From positions 231,421 through 295,420 of the forward strand of contig NZ_JAJONF010000007.1 of the NCBI RefSeq assembly GCF_021462265.1: a stretch of DNA of 64,000 nt. The letters are read 5' to 3'. The notes under the pieces were generated by a model. The model was not told the DNA's origin. It ran no database searches and saw only the letters and a program-made list of their open reading frames with translations. Below, one piece after another: positions 16,533-25,665 of the stretch. Position 1 is the stretch's first letter. The number at the start of each line of letters is the position of its first letter. This DNA comes from Streptomyces shenzhenensis. GTDB taxonomy: Bacteria > Actinomycetota > Actinomycetes > Streptomycetales > Streptomycetaceae. The position numbers and the translations under genes were made by a program.

Positions 16533-18311
16533 ATGTCGCGCATACGCTCAGTCGCCACCTCCGCGGCCCACAAGGGCCGTGAGGCACTGGAGATCAACCG
16601 CCGTACCGTGCTCGCCGCCACCGGAGCCGTCTCGCTCTCCGCGGGCGTCGGTTACGCCCTGCGCCCCACCGACAGCGAGGCCGCCCCCGCCGTGGCCGCC
16701 GAGCAGCAGCCGGTCGCCGAGGACCGCCGGGCCGCGGCGGCCCCCCTCGCCCCCTACACCAGGGGCACCACCCTCGCCTCCGTCGCGGCGCCCCGGAACA
16801 GCTCCGGCTACCGGCGGCTCGGCGACGGCGCCGGCTGGGCGCGCGTGCTGCGCTCCGACCTGGCCGCCGCCAAGTCCGGCCGGGCCGGCCGCCGCACCGC
16901 CCTCGCCGCGTTCGTGCAGTTCACCGACCTGCATCTGATGGACGTTCAGCACCCGGTGCGCCTCGAGTTCGTGCGTGCCCACGACCCGCACGCCTGGCGC
17001 CCGCACGAGGCGCTCACCGTGCCCGGCGCCATCTCGCTCGTCGAGCGGGTCAACGCGCTGCGCGGCGCCCCGGTCACCGGCTCGCCGCTGCACTTCGTGA
17101 TGACGACCGGCGACAACACCGACAACAACGCCCACTCCGAACTGGAGTGGTTCATGAAGGTGATGAGCGGCGGCCGGATCACCCCGAACACCGGTGACCC
17201 CAAGCACTACGAGGGCGTCCAGAACAGCGGCCTCAAGCTGTACTGGCAGGCGTCCGCCACCGTCCGCGACCACGACAAGGCGCTCGGCTTCCCGCACCTC
17301 GCCGGCTTCCTGGCCGCCGCTATCCGCGAGGTGCGCAGCCCCGGCCTCAACCTCCCCTGGTACTCCACGGTCGGCAACCACGACGCCCTGCCGCTCGGCT
17401 GCTTCGGCTCGCACGCCGACCCCTACCTCGCCGCGTTCGCGATCGGCGGCAAGAAGCTGATGACGGTGACCGACGCCGAGGCCAAGAAGCTCCAGGACTC
17501 CATCCGGGGCGCCCAGGACCCCAAGGGCAGCGGCTACCGCGACTTCCTCAAGGCCCACGCCCGGTCGATGCGCTCGGTCACCGCGGACGACAAGCGCGCC
17601 CCCTACACGGCCGCGGACTACCTCAAGGCCCACCTGGACCCGGCCTACCAGGGCCTCGGCCCGGTCGGTCACGGCTACTCGACCGCCAACGTGGCCGCGG
17701 GCACCCAGTACTACGCCTTCCGCATCTCCGACGACGTCATCGGCATCAGCCTCGACACGACGGACGCGGGCGGCCACTACGACGGATCGATCGGAACGGC
17801 CCAGCTGGCCTGGCTGGACAAGACCCTGAAGGAGAACAAGGACTCCTACGCGGTCGTCTTCAGCCACCACACCAGCCGGACGATGACCAACACCCGCCCC
17901 GACCCGGCCCACCCGGGCGAACGCCGCCACACCGGCGCCGAGCTGGTCACCCTGCTCAACCGCCACGCGGGCGTGCTGGCCTGGGTCAACGGCCACATCC
18001 ACCGCAACCTCATCACCCCGCACAAGGCCGCCGACGGCAACTCCTTCTGGGAGATCACCACCGCCTCGCACGTCGACTACCCGCAGCTCGCCCGGGTCGT
18101 CGAGGTGGCGGACAACAAGGACGGCACGATCTCCCTGTTCACCACCCTGATCGAGTCGGCCGCCCCGCACCGCACCGACTTCTCCGACCTGTCCCAGACC
18201 GGCCTCGCCGCCCTCTACCGCGAGCTGGCCTTCAACGCGCCCGGCGCCGGCAAGGCACTCGGCGGCGACACGACGGACCGGAACACGGAGCTGGTCCTGA
18301 AGAAGGGCTGA
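16533..18311 (+). CDS. Tat-exported metallophosphoesterase (TIGR03767-like)
   Basis: A 592-residue secreted phosphoesterase of the calcineurin-like fold. The N-terminus carries a twin-arginine signal (INRRTVLAATGAVSLSAGVGYA). Metal-binding blocks are DLHLMD, TGDNTDNN (GDxxDN), GNHD, FSHHTS and NGHIHRN. This order is typical of the TIGR03767/PPA1498 family of actinobacterial exported metallophosphoesterases. The ATG at 16533 has GGGGAG about 8 nt upstream. It may act in extracellular phosphate scavenging, but no PHO box was identified and the substrate is unknown. Confidence 0.9.
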   Translation: MSRIRSVATSAAHKGREALEINRRTVLAATGAVSLSAGVGYALRPTDSEAAPAVAAEQQPVAEDRRAAAAPLAPYTRGTTLASVAAPRNSSGYRRLGDGAGWARVLRSDLAAAKSGRAGRRTALAAFVQFTDLHLMDVQHPVRLEFVRAHDPHAWRPHEALTVPGAISLVERVNALRGAPVTGSPLHFVMTTGDNTDNNAHSELEWFMKVMSGGRITPNTGDPKHYEGVQNSGLKLYWQASATVRDHDKALGFPHLAGFLAAAIREVRSPGLNLPWYSTVGNHDALPLGCFGSHADPYLAAFAIGGKKLMTVTDAEAKKLQDSIRGAQDPKGSGYRDFLKAHARSMRSVTADDKRAPYTAADYLKAHLDPAYQGLGPVGHGYSTANVAAGTQYYAFRISDDVIGISLDTTDAGGHYDGSIGTAQLAWLDKTLKENKDSYAVVFSHHTSRTMTNTRPDPAHPGERRHTGAELVTLLNRHAGVLAWVNGHIHRNLITPHKAADGNSFWEITTASHVDYPQLARVVEVADNKDGTISLFTTLIESAAPHRTDFSDLSQTGLAALYRELAFNAPGAGKALGGDTTDRNTELVLKKG

Positions 18312-18375
18312 CACCCGTTCGGCCGGCCCGCGGAGAAACGAACTCCGGCGCGACCCGAGAAATCTTCGGCGGTGA

Positions 18376-18402
18376 TGTCGAGAACCCGTGACCGGCTCCG
18401 TC
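18376..18402 (+). promoter_or_regulatory. ECF42-type promoter upstream of the DGPF gene
   Basis: TGTCGA (18376-18381) and CGTC (18399-18402) are separated by 17 bp. This matches, from memory, the promoter motif described for ECF42 sigma factors (TGTCGA at -35, CG[A/T]C at -10). It lies about 50 bp upstream of the DGPF gene that overlaps the sigma gene. Confidence 0.6.
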
Positions 18403-18454
18403 CCCGGGGTGAAGGCGACCACAATGGGCCGCATCAGTACCGAGGAGAACCACG

Positions 18455-18877
18455 ATGGCCAAGTACCTGCTTCTGAAGCATTACCGCGGCGCCCCGGCCC
18501 CGGTCAACAACGTGCCCATGGACCAGTGGACGCCCGAGGAGATCTCGGCCCACGTGCAGTACATGAACGACTTCGCGGCCAGGCTGGAGAAGACCGGCGA
18601 GTTCGTCGACGGCCAGGCCGTCGCCCCGGAGGGGCTGTGGGTCCGGTACGACGGCGAGGGGCGCCCGCCGGTCACCGACGGCCCGTTCGCCGAGACCAAG
18701 GACCTGATCGCCGGCTGGATGGTGATCGACGTCGACAGCCAGGAGCGTGCCCTCGAACTGGCTGGTGAACTGTCGGCGGCTCCCGGGGCGGGCGGCAGGC
18801 CGATCCACGAGTGGCTGGAGGTGCGCCCGTTCCTCACCGCGGCACCCGGCGGCATGGAGTGCCACGCCGGTGGATGA
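18455..18877 (+). CDS. YCII/DGPF domain protein
   Basis: A 140-residue ferredoxin-like-fold YCII-related protein. The diagnostic DGPF tetrapeptide is present in VTDGPFAETKDLIAGW near residue 70, and it ends with the usual EVRPF. It is a small cytoplasmic protein of unclear biochemical role. Members of this group are characteristically encoded next to ECF42 sigma factors, as here, where the stop overlaps the sigma start by 8 bp (GTGGATGA). The ATG has AGGAG about 9 nt upstream. It is probably expressed from the ECF42-type promoter just upstream. Confidence 0.9.
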   Translation: MAKYLLLKHYRGAPAPVNNVPMDQWTPEEISAHVQYMNDFAARLEKTGEFVDGQAVAPEGLWVRYDGEGRPPVTDGPFAETKDLIAGWMVIDVDSQERALELAGELSAAPGAGGRPIHEWLEVRPFLTAAPGGMECHAGG

Positions 18878-20015
18878 GGCACTGCTCAGGAGCCTCACAC
18901 CGAGCGTGCTCACCGTCCTCGTCCGCCGCGGAGCCGACTTCGCGGCGGCCGAGGACGCCGTCCAGGACGCCCTGGTCGAGGCGATCCGGGTCTGGCCGGC
19001 GGATCCCCCACGGGACCCGAAGGGCTGGCTGGTCACCGTGGCCTGGCGGCGGTTCCTGGACGCGACCCGCGCGGACACCGCACGCCGCCGCCGTGAGGAG
19101 CGCGTGGACGAGGAGCCGCCACCCGGCCCGGTCCCCGCCGCGGACGACACCCTCCAGCTCTGCTTCCTGTGCGCCCACCCCTCCCTCACGCCCTCCTCCG
19201 CGGTCGCGCTCACCCTGCGCGCGGTCGGCGGACTCACCACCCGGCAGATCGCCCGGGCCTACCTGGTGCCCGAGGCGACCATGGCCCAGCGCATCAGCCG
19301 GGCCAAGCGGACCGTGGCCGGCGTGCGGTTCGACCAGCCCGGTGACGTGGCCACCGTGCTGCGCGTCCTCTACCTGGTCTTCAACGAGGGCTACTCCGGT
19401 GACGTCGACCTCGCCGCCGAGGCGGTCCGGCTCACCCGGCAGCTCGCGGCCCGGGTCGACCACCCCGAGGCGGCCGGGCTGCTCGCCCTCATGCTGCTCC
19501 ACCATGCCCGGCGGGCCGCCCGGACCGCGCCCGACGGCAGCCTGGTCCCGCTCGCGGAGCAGGACCGCGGCCGGTGGGACACCCGCCTGATCGCCGAGGG
19601 CGTCGGGATCCTCCAGGCGGCCCTCGCCCGCGACCGCCTCGGCGAGTTCCAGGCGCAGGCCGCCATCGCCGCCCTGCACGCGGACGCGCCCACCGCCGCG
19701 GAGACCGACTGGGTGCAGATCGTCGAGTGGTACGACGAACTCGTCACGCTGACCGGCAGCCCGGTCGTCCGGCTCAACCGCGCGGTCGCCGTCGGCGAGG
19801 CCGACGGCCCCCGCGCCGGCCTCGCCGCACTCGCCGGGCTGGACGCCGCCCTGCCCCGGTACCCCGCGGTCGCCGCCTACCTGCACGAACGCGACGGCGA
19901 TCCGACGACCGCGGCACGGCTGTACGCCGAGGCGGCCGGCAAGGCCACGAACCTCGCCGAGCGGGATCATCTGACCCGCCAGGCCGCGCGCCTCAACACC
20001 CGCCGCCGCCGGTGA
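18870..20015 (+). CDS. ECF42-group RNA polymerase sigma factor with C-terminal helical extension
   Basis: 381 residues from the GTG that overlaps the DGPF stop. Sigma region 2 is at about residues 10-75 (AAAEDAVQDALVEAIRVWP) and region 4 at about 110-165 (LTTRQIARAYLVPEATMAQRISRAKRT). The remaining about 210 residues form a TPR-like helical extension (AAEAVRLTRQLAA ... GDPTTAARLYAEAAGKATNLAERDHLTRQAARL). In the ECF42 group this extension takes the place of an anti-sigma partner in controlling the sigma factor. The gene pair and promoter suggest autoregulation. The signal sensed is unknown. Confidence 0.92.
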   Translation: MDEALLRSLTPSVLTVLVRRGADFAAAEDAVQDALVEAIRVWPADPPRDPKGWLVTVAWRRFLDATRADTARRRREERVDEEPPPGPVPAADDTLQLCFLCAHPSLTPSSAVALTLRAVGGLTTRQIARAYLVPEATMAQRISRAKRTVAGVRFDQPGDVATVLRVLYLVFNEGYSGDVDLAAEAVRLTRQLAARVDHPEAAGLLALMLLHHARRAARTAPDGSLVPLAEQDRGRWDTRLIAEGVGILQAALARDRLGEFQAQAAIAALHADAPTAAETDWVQIVEWYDELVTLTGSPVVRLNRAVAVGEADGPRAGLAALAGLDAALPRYPAVAAYLHERDGDPTTAARLYAEAAGKATNLAERDHLTRQAARLNTRRRR

Positions 20016-20212
20016 CATCGTCGCGCGTCCGGACGTCCCGCTTGCCGATTCTTTGCCGTCGGCCGCGCTCGTCCGGAGCGCGCGGGGGAGCCGGCTGCCC
20101 TGGCGAAACACCAGGTCAGAGGGGTGGCGGTGAGGTAAGCGGAATGCTGCCGGCGACCTGGGGCCGGGCGCTCGCCGTGTAAACGCAGCCGACTCCGGGA
20201 CGAGACATTCCG

Positions 20213-20226
20213 TTCATTCGAATGAA
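20213..20226. promoter_or_regulatory. Perfect 14-bp palindrome upstream of the glycosyltransferase
   Basis: TTCATTCGAATGAA is a perfect inverted repeat, AT-rich compared with its surroundings, 76 bp before the GTG of the next gene. It has the size of an operator, but no regulator is adjacent. Confidence 0.4.
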
Positions 20227-20301
20227 ACGTCCGTACCGCCTCATATCGGCTAACCCGCGGATCCCGGGGATGGCTCGATCTGGTGCAAGGCTGGTGGTCG
20301 T

Positions 20302-21546
20302 GTGAGCGCTCGGCTCGGACTTCGCGTGCTCTCGGTCTACGAGGGTTTTTTCTCCGGGGGAGCCCGGATCGTGCACAGTGATGTGCTGCTGGGCCTGGTG
20401 GAGGGCGGACAGCAGTGGCACCGGGTGCTGAGTCTGCACGGTGAGGTCCACCGGGAAGCCACCGCGCAGCGCATGGAGGACGACGCCTGTTACCGGGCCC
20501 TTACGGCCGGTGGCATCGAGGTCACCTCCCTGGGCCGCAGCGCCGGGCTCGTCGACGGCACCGTCGCGGCGTCGGTTTTCAGCGGACCCGAGCTGGCCGA
20601 TACGGCGCGGGCCATGGCCGGCGCCGACGTCATCCTGTCGCTGAAGGAGCAGCCGCTCGCGCTGCTCAACCAGAACGGGCTGCCCCGCCGTCCCGTCGTC
20701 GTCTGCCTGCACCGGTCCGACCCGGAGAACCAGGGCCCGGCGCTGGACGAACTGAAGGCCGCCATCGCGGACGGGACCGTCGTGGCGTGCGTGTGCTGCG
20801 CCGAGTCCACCCGGGACGCGTACGAGGCCGCCGGGATCCCCGGCGAGCTGCTGCACGTCATCCCGAACGGCGTCGACCTGCTCCGCTTCCGGCCGGACGC
20901 CGCGGCACGGCTCGCCTTCCGCGAGTCCCTCGGCGTCTCCGCCACCGCGCCCGGCGCCCCCGGCGCCCCCGTTGTCGTGTTCGCCGCCCGGTACGCCGGC
21001 ATGAAGAACGTGCCGCTCTTCCTGCGGGCGGCGAGGGCCTGGCTGGCCCGCGAGGGCGGCGGGCACGTCGTCATGTGCGGGGCCGGGATGACCGAGGACA
21101 ACCCCGCTCTCTGGGCCGACATCGAGGTCGCGTTCGGCCCCGACCGGGCCGCCCTCGGCGACCGCCTGCACCTGCTCGGCGTACGCCACGACATGGAGAC
21201 CGTCTACGCCGGCTCGGACGTCGTCGCCCTCACCTCCGCCTCCGGCGAGGCGGCGCCGCTCTGCCTGATCGAGGGCATGATGTGCGGCGCGGTCCCGGTC
21301 ACGACGGACGTCGGCGACAGCGCGTCGATCGTCGAGGGACACGGGTTCGTGACGCCCTTCGACCCCGACGCGATCGCCTTCGCCTGGTCGGCGGCGGTGG
21401 CCGACAGAGAGCTCTTCGCTCCCGCGCTGGCGGCGAGCCGCGAGCGGTTCAGCCGGACCCGGATGATCGCCGCCTACGCCGACCTGCTCGCCCATGTCGT
21501 CGGCGACGTGCGCGACGAACTGCGCCCCGGCGTCGGCGGGCAGTAG
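20302..21546 (+). CDS. Glycosyltransferase, GT4-like
   Basis: This 414-residue GT-B fold retaining glycosyltransferase is probably cytoplasmic. The N-terminal acceptor domain contains LSVYEGFFSGGARIVHSD, typical of GT4 (glycine-rich loop). The linker reads VIPNGVDLLRF. The donor-binding C-terminal domain has VVFAARYAGMKNVPLFLRA, LLGVRHDMETVYAGSDVVALTSASGEAAPLCLIEGMMCGAVPVTTDVG with the E-x7-E region. The GTG start at 20302 has only a weak upstream site. No neighbouring cell-wall or natural-product genes show what it glycosylates. Confidence 0.87.
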   Translation: MSARLGLRVLSVYEGFFSGGARIVHSDVLLGLVEGGQQWHRVLSLHGEVHREATAQRMEDDACYRALTAGGIEVTSLGRSAGLVDGTVAASVFSGPELADTARAMAGADVILSLKEQPLALLNQNGLPRRPVVVCLHRSDPENQGPALDELKAAIADGTVVACVCCAESTRDAYEAAGIPGELLHVIPNGVDLLRFRPDAAARLAFRESLGVSATAPGAPGAPVVVFAARYAGMKNVPLFLRAARAWLAREGGGHVVMCGAGMTEDNPALWADIEVAFGPDRAALGDRLHLLGVRHDMETVYAGSDVVALTSASGEAAPLCLIEGMMCGAVPVTTDVGDSASIVEGHGFVTPFDPDAIAFAWSAAVADRELFAPALAASRERFSRTRMIAAYADLLAHVVGDVRDELRPGVGGQ

Positions 21547-21619
21547 CCCCGGCCCACGGACTCGCTCGCGCCCACCGCGAGCGGTCCTCTCGCGCAGCCG
21601 CCCCGCCACAGGGGAAGAG

Positions 21620-21647
21620 GCCGCCGGTCCCCCTCCGGACCGGCGGC
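21620..21647. terminator. Bidirectional terminator hairpin
   Basis: GCCGCCGGTCC (21620-21630) and GGACCGGCGGC (21637-21647) flank a 6-nt loop between convergent genes. Confidence 0.7.
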
Positions 21648-21671
21648 CCCTCGCTGTCCCGGACGCCGCGC

Positions 21672-22724
21672 CTAGCGAGGCAGCACCACCACGTACGCGG
21701 CCGGATCGCGGTCGCCGGCCGCCATCAGGGCCGTGCGGACCACCGCCGCCTGCTGCTCCATCGCGGAGCGGAGCTTCTTCGGGGTGAGGTACACGACGGT
21801 GATGCCGAGGCGCTCCAGGTGCTCCCGCTTGCGGGCGTACTCGGACCACAGGGCGTCGTCTTCTTCCTTCCGGTGGCCCTGGCGCGGTGCCCGGGTGTCC
21901 AGTTCGACGGCGACCGCCTGCTCGGGCCAGTAGGCGTCGAAGCCGCCCAGACGGGGGCCGCCCGGCAGCCTCAGGTCCACGTTCCAGACCGGGGCGGGCA
22001 GGCCGTACTCATGGACCATCCGGTAGAGGCGGTCCTCCGCGATGGCCCGGCCCTCGGCGACGAGCGACTCCACGGCGTCCACCACATGCGGGCGGGAGAG
22101 CAGCTTGGCCTGGGTCAGCTCCCGCACCACGGCCGCCGGTTCGCAGTGGCCGCCGCGCACCGCCTCGGTCAGCAGCCGCCGTACCGCCTCCGCCTCGGTC
22201 AGGTCCGCCACCGCGTCCGCGAGGGCGCGCGGCACCGGCGCGACCGGGAGGCCCGTCACCTGCACGGGGTCCGGCAGGGACGGGGTGCGGAGCACCCGGA
22301 CGTAGGAGATGGAGCGCAACCGGCGCATCCGCGGGACCAGGACGTCCACATGGTCCAGGGAGAGCAGCGGCGGGGTCGCGGAGAAGCCGTGCAGGGTCAG
22401 CGCCGCCAGGCCCGTGATCACCGCGTCCGCGTAGACCGGGCGGTGCGGGGAGTGGGGGGTCGGCTGCGCCGGGACGCCCGGGGCCGGTTCGCGCGCGCTG
22501 AACAGGAGGGCGCCGTGCAGGCGTTCCTCGCTGGTCGGCGGGCCGGGGTGGAGCAGGACCACGCCCGGGAGCAGTTGCCGCCAGGGGCCGCCCGGCCGGC
22601 ACTGCTCGGCGATCTCGGTGGCCGGGACGCCGTGCGAGCGGAGCTGAGTCGTCGTCAGCACCCGGCGGTGGACGTCGGACAGGTGGCGCAGAGGGCGGGG
22701 GGAGAGCGGGGTGTTGTGGGTCAT
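21672..22724 (-). CDS. AbiEi-like N-terminal domain protein with DUF559-like C-terminus
   Basis: 350 residues from the ATG at 22724 (MTHNTPLSPRP). The N-terminal part (RRVLTTTQLRSHGVPATEIAEQCRPGGPWRQLLPGVVLLHPG) resembles the winged-helix 'AbiEi antitoxin' domain common in actinobacterial orphan proteins. The middle has a TGLAALTLHGF segment. The C-terminus (NVDLRLPGGPRLGGFDAYWPEQAVAVELD) resembles the DUF559/Vsr-like PD-(D/E)XK core, in which FDAYWPE and VAVELD would be active-site strands. No AbiEii toxin gene is adjacent. Function is unknown; DNA binding with possible nuclease activity is inferred. Confidence 0.72.
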   Translation of the reverse strand: MTHNTPLSPRPLRHLSDVHRRVLTTTQLRSHGVPATEIAEQCRPGGPWRQLLPGVVLLHPGPPTSEERLHGALLFSAREPAPGVPAQPTPHSPHRPVYADAVITGLAALTLHGFSATPPLLSLDHVDVLVPRMRRLRSISYVRVLRTPSLPDPVQVTGLPVAPVPRALADAVADLTEAEAVRRLLTEAVRGGHCEPAAVVRELTQAKLLSRPHVVDAVESLVAEGRAIAEDRLYRMVHEYGLPAPVWNVDLRLPGGPRLGGFDAYWPEQAVAVELDTRAPRQGHRKEEDDALWSEYARKREHLERLGITVVYLTPKKLRSAMEQQAAVVRTALMAAGDRDPAAYVVVLPR

Positions 22725-22838
22725 GACCTCGGGATTCCCGGGGCCGGCCGGGTCCTTAACCGGTGTTACGTGTTCGTCGATGAATGCGGACAACACGGGA
22801 CTAAAGGACGGGTGTTCGGGTGCCGAGTAGGGACGCAA

Positions 22839-22872
22839 AACCCCTGGTCCGGATGGGTGGGGACCAGGGGTT
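22839..22872 (-). terminator. Terminator downstream of the second aminopeptidase N gene
   Basis: Perfect 12-bp arms (AACCCCTGGTCC / GGACCAGGGGTT) with a 10-nt loop, followed on the minus strand by TTTTGC. This gives a textbook terminator for the gene ending at 22932. Confidence 0.8.
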
Positions 22873-22931
22873 ACGGCCATGATTGACTGAATTGCGTAAC
22901 GGTCACCCGGCGAGCGACCTCTGGCCAAAGA

Positions 22932-25517
22932 TCAGTCGGCGGAGGCCGCCCCGGCCCGCGCGTCGCACTCCTGTCCGCGCAGCGTCCGCGCCAGGTCGTC
23001 CCGGGCCTCCAGGACCAGCCGGCGCAGCGCCGGGGGCGCGTCGGCATGGGCCGTCAGCCACGCGTCCGTCGCCTCCAGGGTCTGCGGGCTGTCCTGCAGG
23101 GAGGGGTACAGACCCCGGACCACGTCCATGCCGATCTGGATCGAGCGCTCCGCCCAGATCCGGGCGATGACCTCGAAGTACTTCTGCGTGTACGGCGCCA
23201 GCAGCTCCCGCTGCGACGGCTGGGCGAAGCCCGCGATCGTCGCCTCCACCAGCGCGTTGGACAGCGCCTGCGACTCCACGACCTGCGCCCACGCCTGCGC
23301 CTTCACGGCCTGTGACGGGCGGGCGGCCAGACAGCGCACCTGGTGGCGCTTGCCCGACGCCGTGTCGTCCCGGGCCAGTTCGGCCGCGAGGACGGACTCG
23401 TCGGCGGCGCCGTGCGCGGCGAGGGGTTCGAGGAACGCCCAGCGAAGCTCCTGGTCGACGTCCAGACCATCGATCGTCGCCGTGCCCGCCAGCAACTCCT
23501 CGAGCAGCCGGAGGTCGGTGTCGGCCGCCGCCGTCGACGCGAAGAACCGCGCCCAGGCGAGCTGGTGCTCGCTGCCCGGCGCCGCCTGCCGCAGCTCCCG
23601 CAGGGCGCCCTCGGAGAGCAGCCGCCCGGCCGTCTCCCGCCACCCCGGCGCCACATAGTGCACCAGCGCCGACTCCGCCCACGCGTGGAGCATCTGGAGC
23701 ACGCCGATGTCCGACTCGCGGCTCGCGAACCGCAGCACCAGGTCGACGAAGTCCCGGGCGGGCAGCAGCGCGTCCCGGGTCAGGTTCCACAGCGCCGACC
23801 AGCACAGCGCCCGGGCCAGCGGGTCGGTGAGCGAGCCGAGGTGGCCGCGCAGGGTCGCCAGCGACGTCTCGTCGAAACGGATCTTGCAGTAGGTGAGGTC
23901 GTCGTCGTTGACCAGGACCAGCTCCGGGGCCTCGGCACCGGCCAGCTCGGCGATCACCGTGCGCGGGCCGTCGACGTCCGCCTCGGCGCGCGCGTACCGC
24001 ACCAGCTCGCCGTCCCGCAGCCGGTAGAGGCCGATCGCGACCCGGTGCGGGCGCAGCTCCGGGTGGGACTCGGCGGCCTCCTGCACCACGGCCAGCTCGT
24101 CGATCCGGCCCTCGGCGTCCAGCAGCACCTGCGGGGTCAGCGAGTTCACCCCCGCCGTCTGCAGCCACTTCCCGGCCCAGGCGCTCATGTCCCGGCCGCT
24201 GGTCTCCTCCAGGACCGACAGCAGATCACCGAGCCGGGTGTTGCCGTACGCGTTGCGCTTGAAGTAGCGGCGGGCGCCCTCCAGGAACGCGTCCTGGCCG
24301 ACGTACGCCACCAGCTGCTTGAGGACGGAGGCGCCCTTGGCGTAGGTGATGCCGTCGAAGTTGAGCTTGGCGTCCTGGAGGTCGCGGATGTCGGCCGTGA
24401 CCGGGTGCGTGGAGGGCAGCTGGTCGGCGCGGTACGCCCAGGCCTTGCGGCGGTTGGCGAAGGTGGTCCACGCGTTCTCGAAACGGGTCGCGCCGACGTT
24501 CGCGAACGTGCCCATGAAGTCCGCGAAGGACTCCTTCAGCCACAGGTCGTCCCACCACACCATGGTGACCAGGTCACCGAACCACATGTGCGCCATCTCG
24601 TGCAGGATCACGTTGGCGCGCGCCTCGTACGACGCCTGCGTCACCTTGCCCCGGAAGATGTACTCCTCCCGGAAGGTCACCAGACCCGGGTTCTCCATCG
24701 CGCCGAGGTTGTACTCGGGCACGAACGCCTGGTCGTACTTCCCGAACGGGTACGGGTAGTCGAAGTGGTCGTGGAAGAAGTCCAGGCCCTGCCTGGTGAC
24801 GAGGAAGACGTCGTCGGCGTCGAAGTAGGGGGCGAGGCCCTTGCGGCACATCGCGCCGAGCGGGATCTCCAGCGTCGAGCCGTCCGGCAGGGCGCGGGAG
24901 TAGGAGTCCGTCACGTAGTGGTAGGGCCCGGCCACCACACACGTGATGTACGTCGAGATCGGCTTCGTCTCCGCGAACCGCCAGACGCCGTCGGCGAGTT
25001 CACCCGCCCCGTTGCTCCACACCGTCCACTGTTCGGGCGCCCGCACCTCGAAGCGGAACGGCGCCTTCAGGTCCGGCTGCTCGAAGTTCGCGAAGACCCG
25101 GCGGGAGTCGGCCGGCTCGTACTGCGTGTAGAGGTAGACCTCGCCGTCCTCGGGGTCGACGAAGCGGTGCAGGCCCTCGCCGGTGCGGGAGTAGGCGCAC
25201 CGGGCGTCCACCACCAGCTCGTTCTCCGCGGCCAGGTCCTCCAGGGTGATCCGGGTGCCGTCGAAGACCTCGCCGGGGTCGAGGTCCTTGCCGTTCAGGG
25301 TCACGGCGGTCACGCTCGGCGCGATCAGGTCGGCGAAGCTGGCGGCTCCCGGCTCGTTGCAGCGGAAGCGGATCGTGGTCACCGAGCGGAAGGTGCGCGG
25401 CTCGTCCTGGCCCTCCCCGACCGCGGACCGTACGTCCAGCGACACGTCGTATCCGTCGACCGACAGCAGGGCGGCCCGCTCCCGGGCCTCGTCGCGGGAC
25501 AGGTTCTCACCGGGCAC
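22932..25517 (-). CDS. pepN: Second aminopeptidase N (M1 family) paralogue
   Basis: This cytosolic M1 zinc aminopeptidase has 861 residues from the GTG at 25517. AAGGAG lies about 8 nt upstream of it; a longer open frame exists 5' but is not coding-like. GAMEN appears in NLGAMENPG, the zinc site in HEMAHMWFGD and the third ligand in LKESFA, with HExxH-x18-E spacing. It shares the full domain plan with the copy at 4142-6715 but is clearly diverged, including PG instead of AG after GAMEN and VWWDD for EWWND near the active site. The two may differ in peptide preference. The terminator at 22839-22872 makes it a single-gene unit. Confidence 0.94.
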   Translation of the reverse strand: MPGENLSRDEARERAALLSVDGYDVSLDVRSAVGEGQDEPRTFRSVTTIRFRCNEPGAASFADLIAPSVTAVTLNGKDLDPGEVFDGTRITLEDLAAENELVVDARCAYSRTGEGLHRFVDPEDGEVYLYTQYEPADSRRVFANFEQPDLKAPFRFEVRAPEQWTVWSNGAGELADGVWRFAETKPISTYITCVVAGPYHYVTDSYSRALPDGSTLEIPLGAMCRKGLAPYFDADDVFLVTRQGLDFFHDHFDYPYPFGKYDQAFVPEYNLGAMENPGLVTFREEYIFRGKVTQASYEARANVILHEMAHMWFGDLVTMVWWDDLWLKESFADFMGTFANVGATRFENAWTTFANRRKAWAYRADQLPSTHPVTADIRDLQDAKLNFDGITYAKGASVLKQLVAYVGQDAFLEGARRYFKRNAYGNTRLGDLLSVLEETSGRDMSAWAGKWLQTAGVNSLTPQVLLDAEGRIDELAVVQEAAESHPELRPHRVAIGLYRLRDGELVRYARAEADVDGPRTVIAELAGAEAPELVLVNDDDLTYCKIRFDETSLATLRGHLGSLTDPLARALCWSALWNLTRDALLPARDFVDLVLRFASRESDIGVLQMLHAWAESALVHYVAPGWRETAGRLLSEGALRELRQAAPGSEHQLAWARFFASTAAADTDLRLLEELLAGTATIDGLDVDQELRWAFLEPLAAHGAADESVLAAELARDDTASGKRHQVRCLAARPSQAVKAQAWAQVVESQALSNALVEATIAGFAQPSQRELLAPYTQKYFEVIARIWAERSIQIGMDVVRGLYPSLQDSPQTLEATDAWLTAHADAPPALRRLVLEARDDLARTLRGQECDARAGAASAD

Positions 25518-25665
25518 GGGCGGCACTCCTTCTGGTCGATGCACATCGTTGTCGGTACGCCGGAACAGCACCGATCCTCCCACGCGCCCCTGACGGCGGG
25601 CACCGGGAATGGGGTGGCCGGTGCCGGTGTTGCCGCTGCAAAAGGACCGTATTCCGAGGAGAGCC

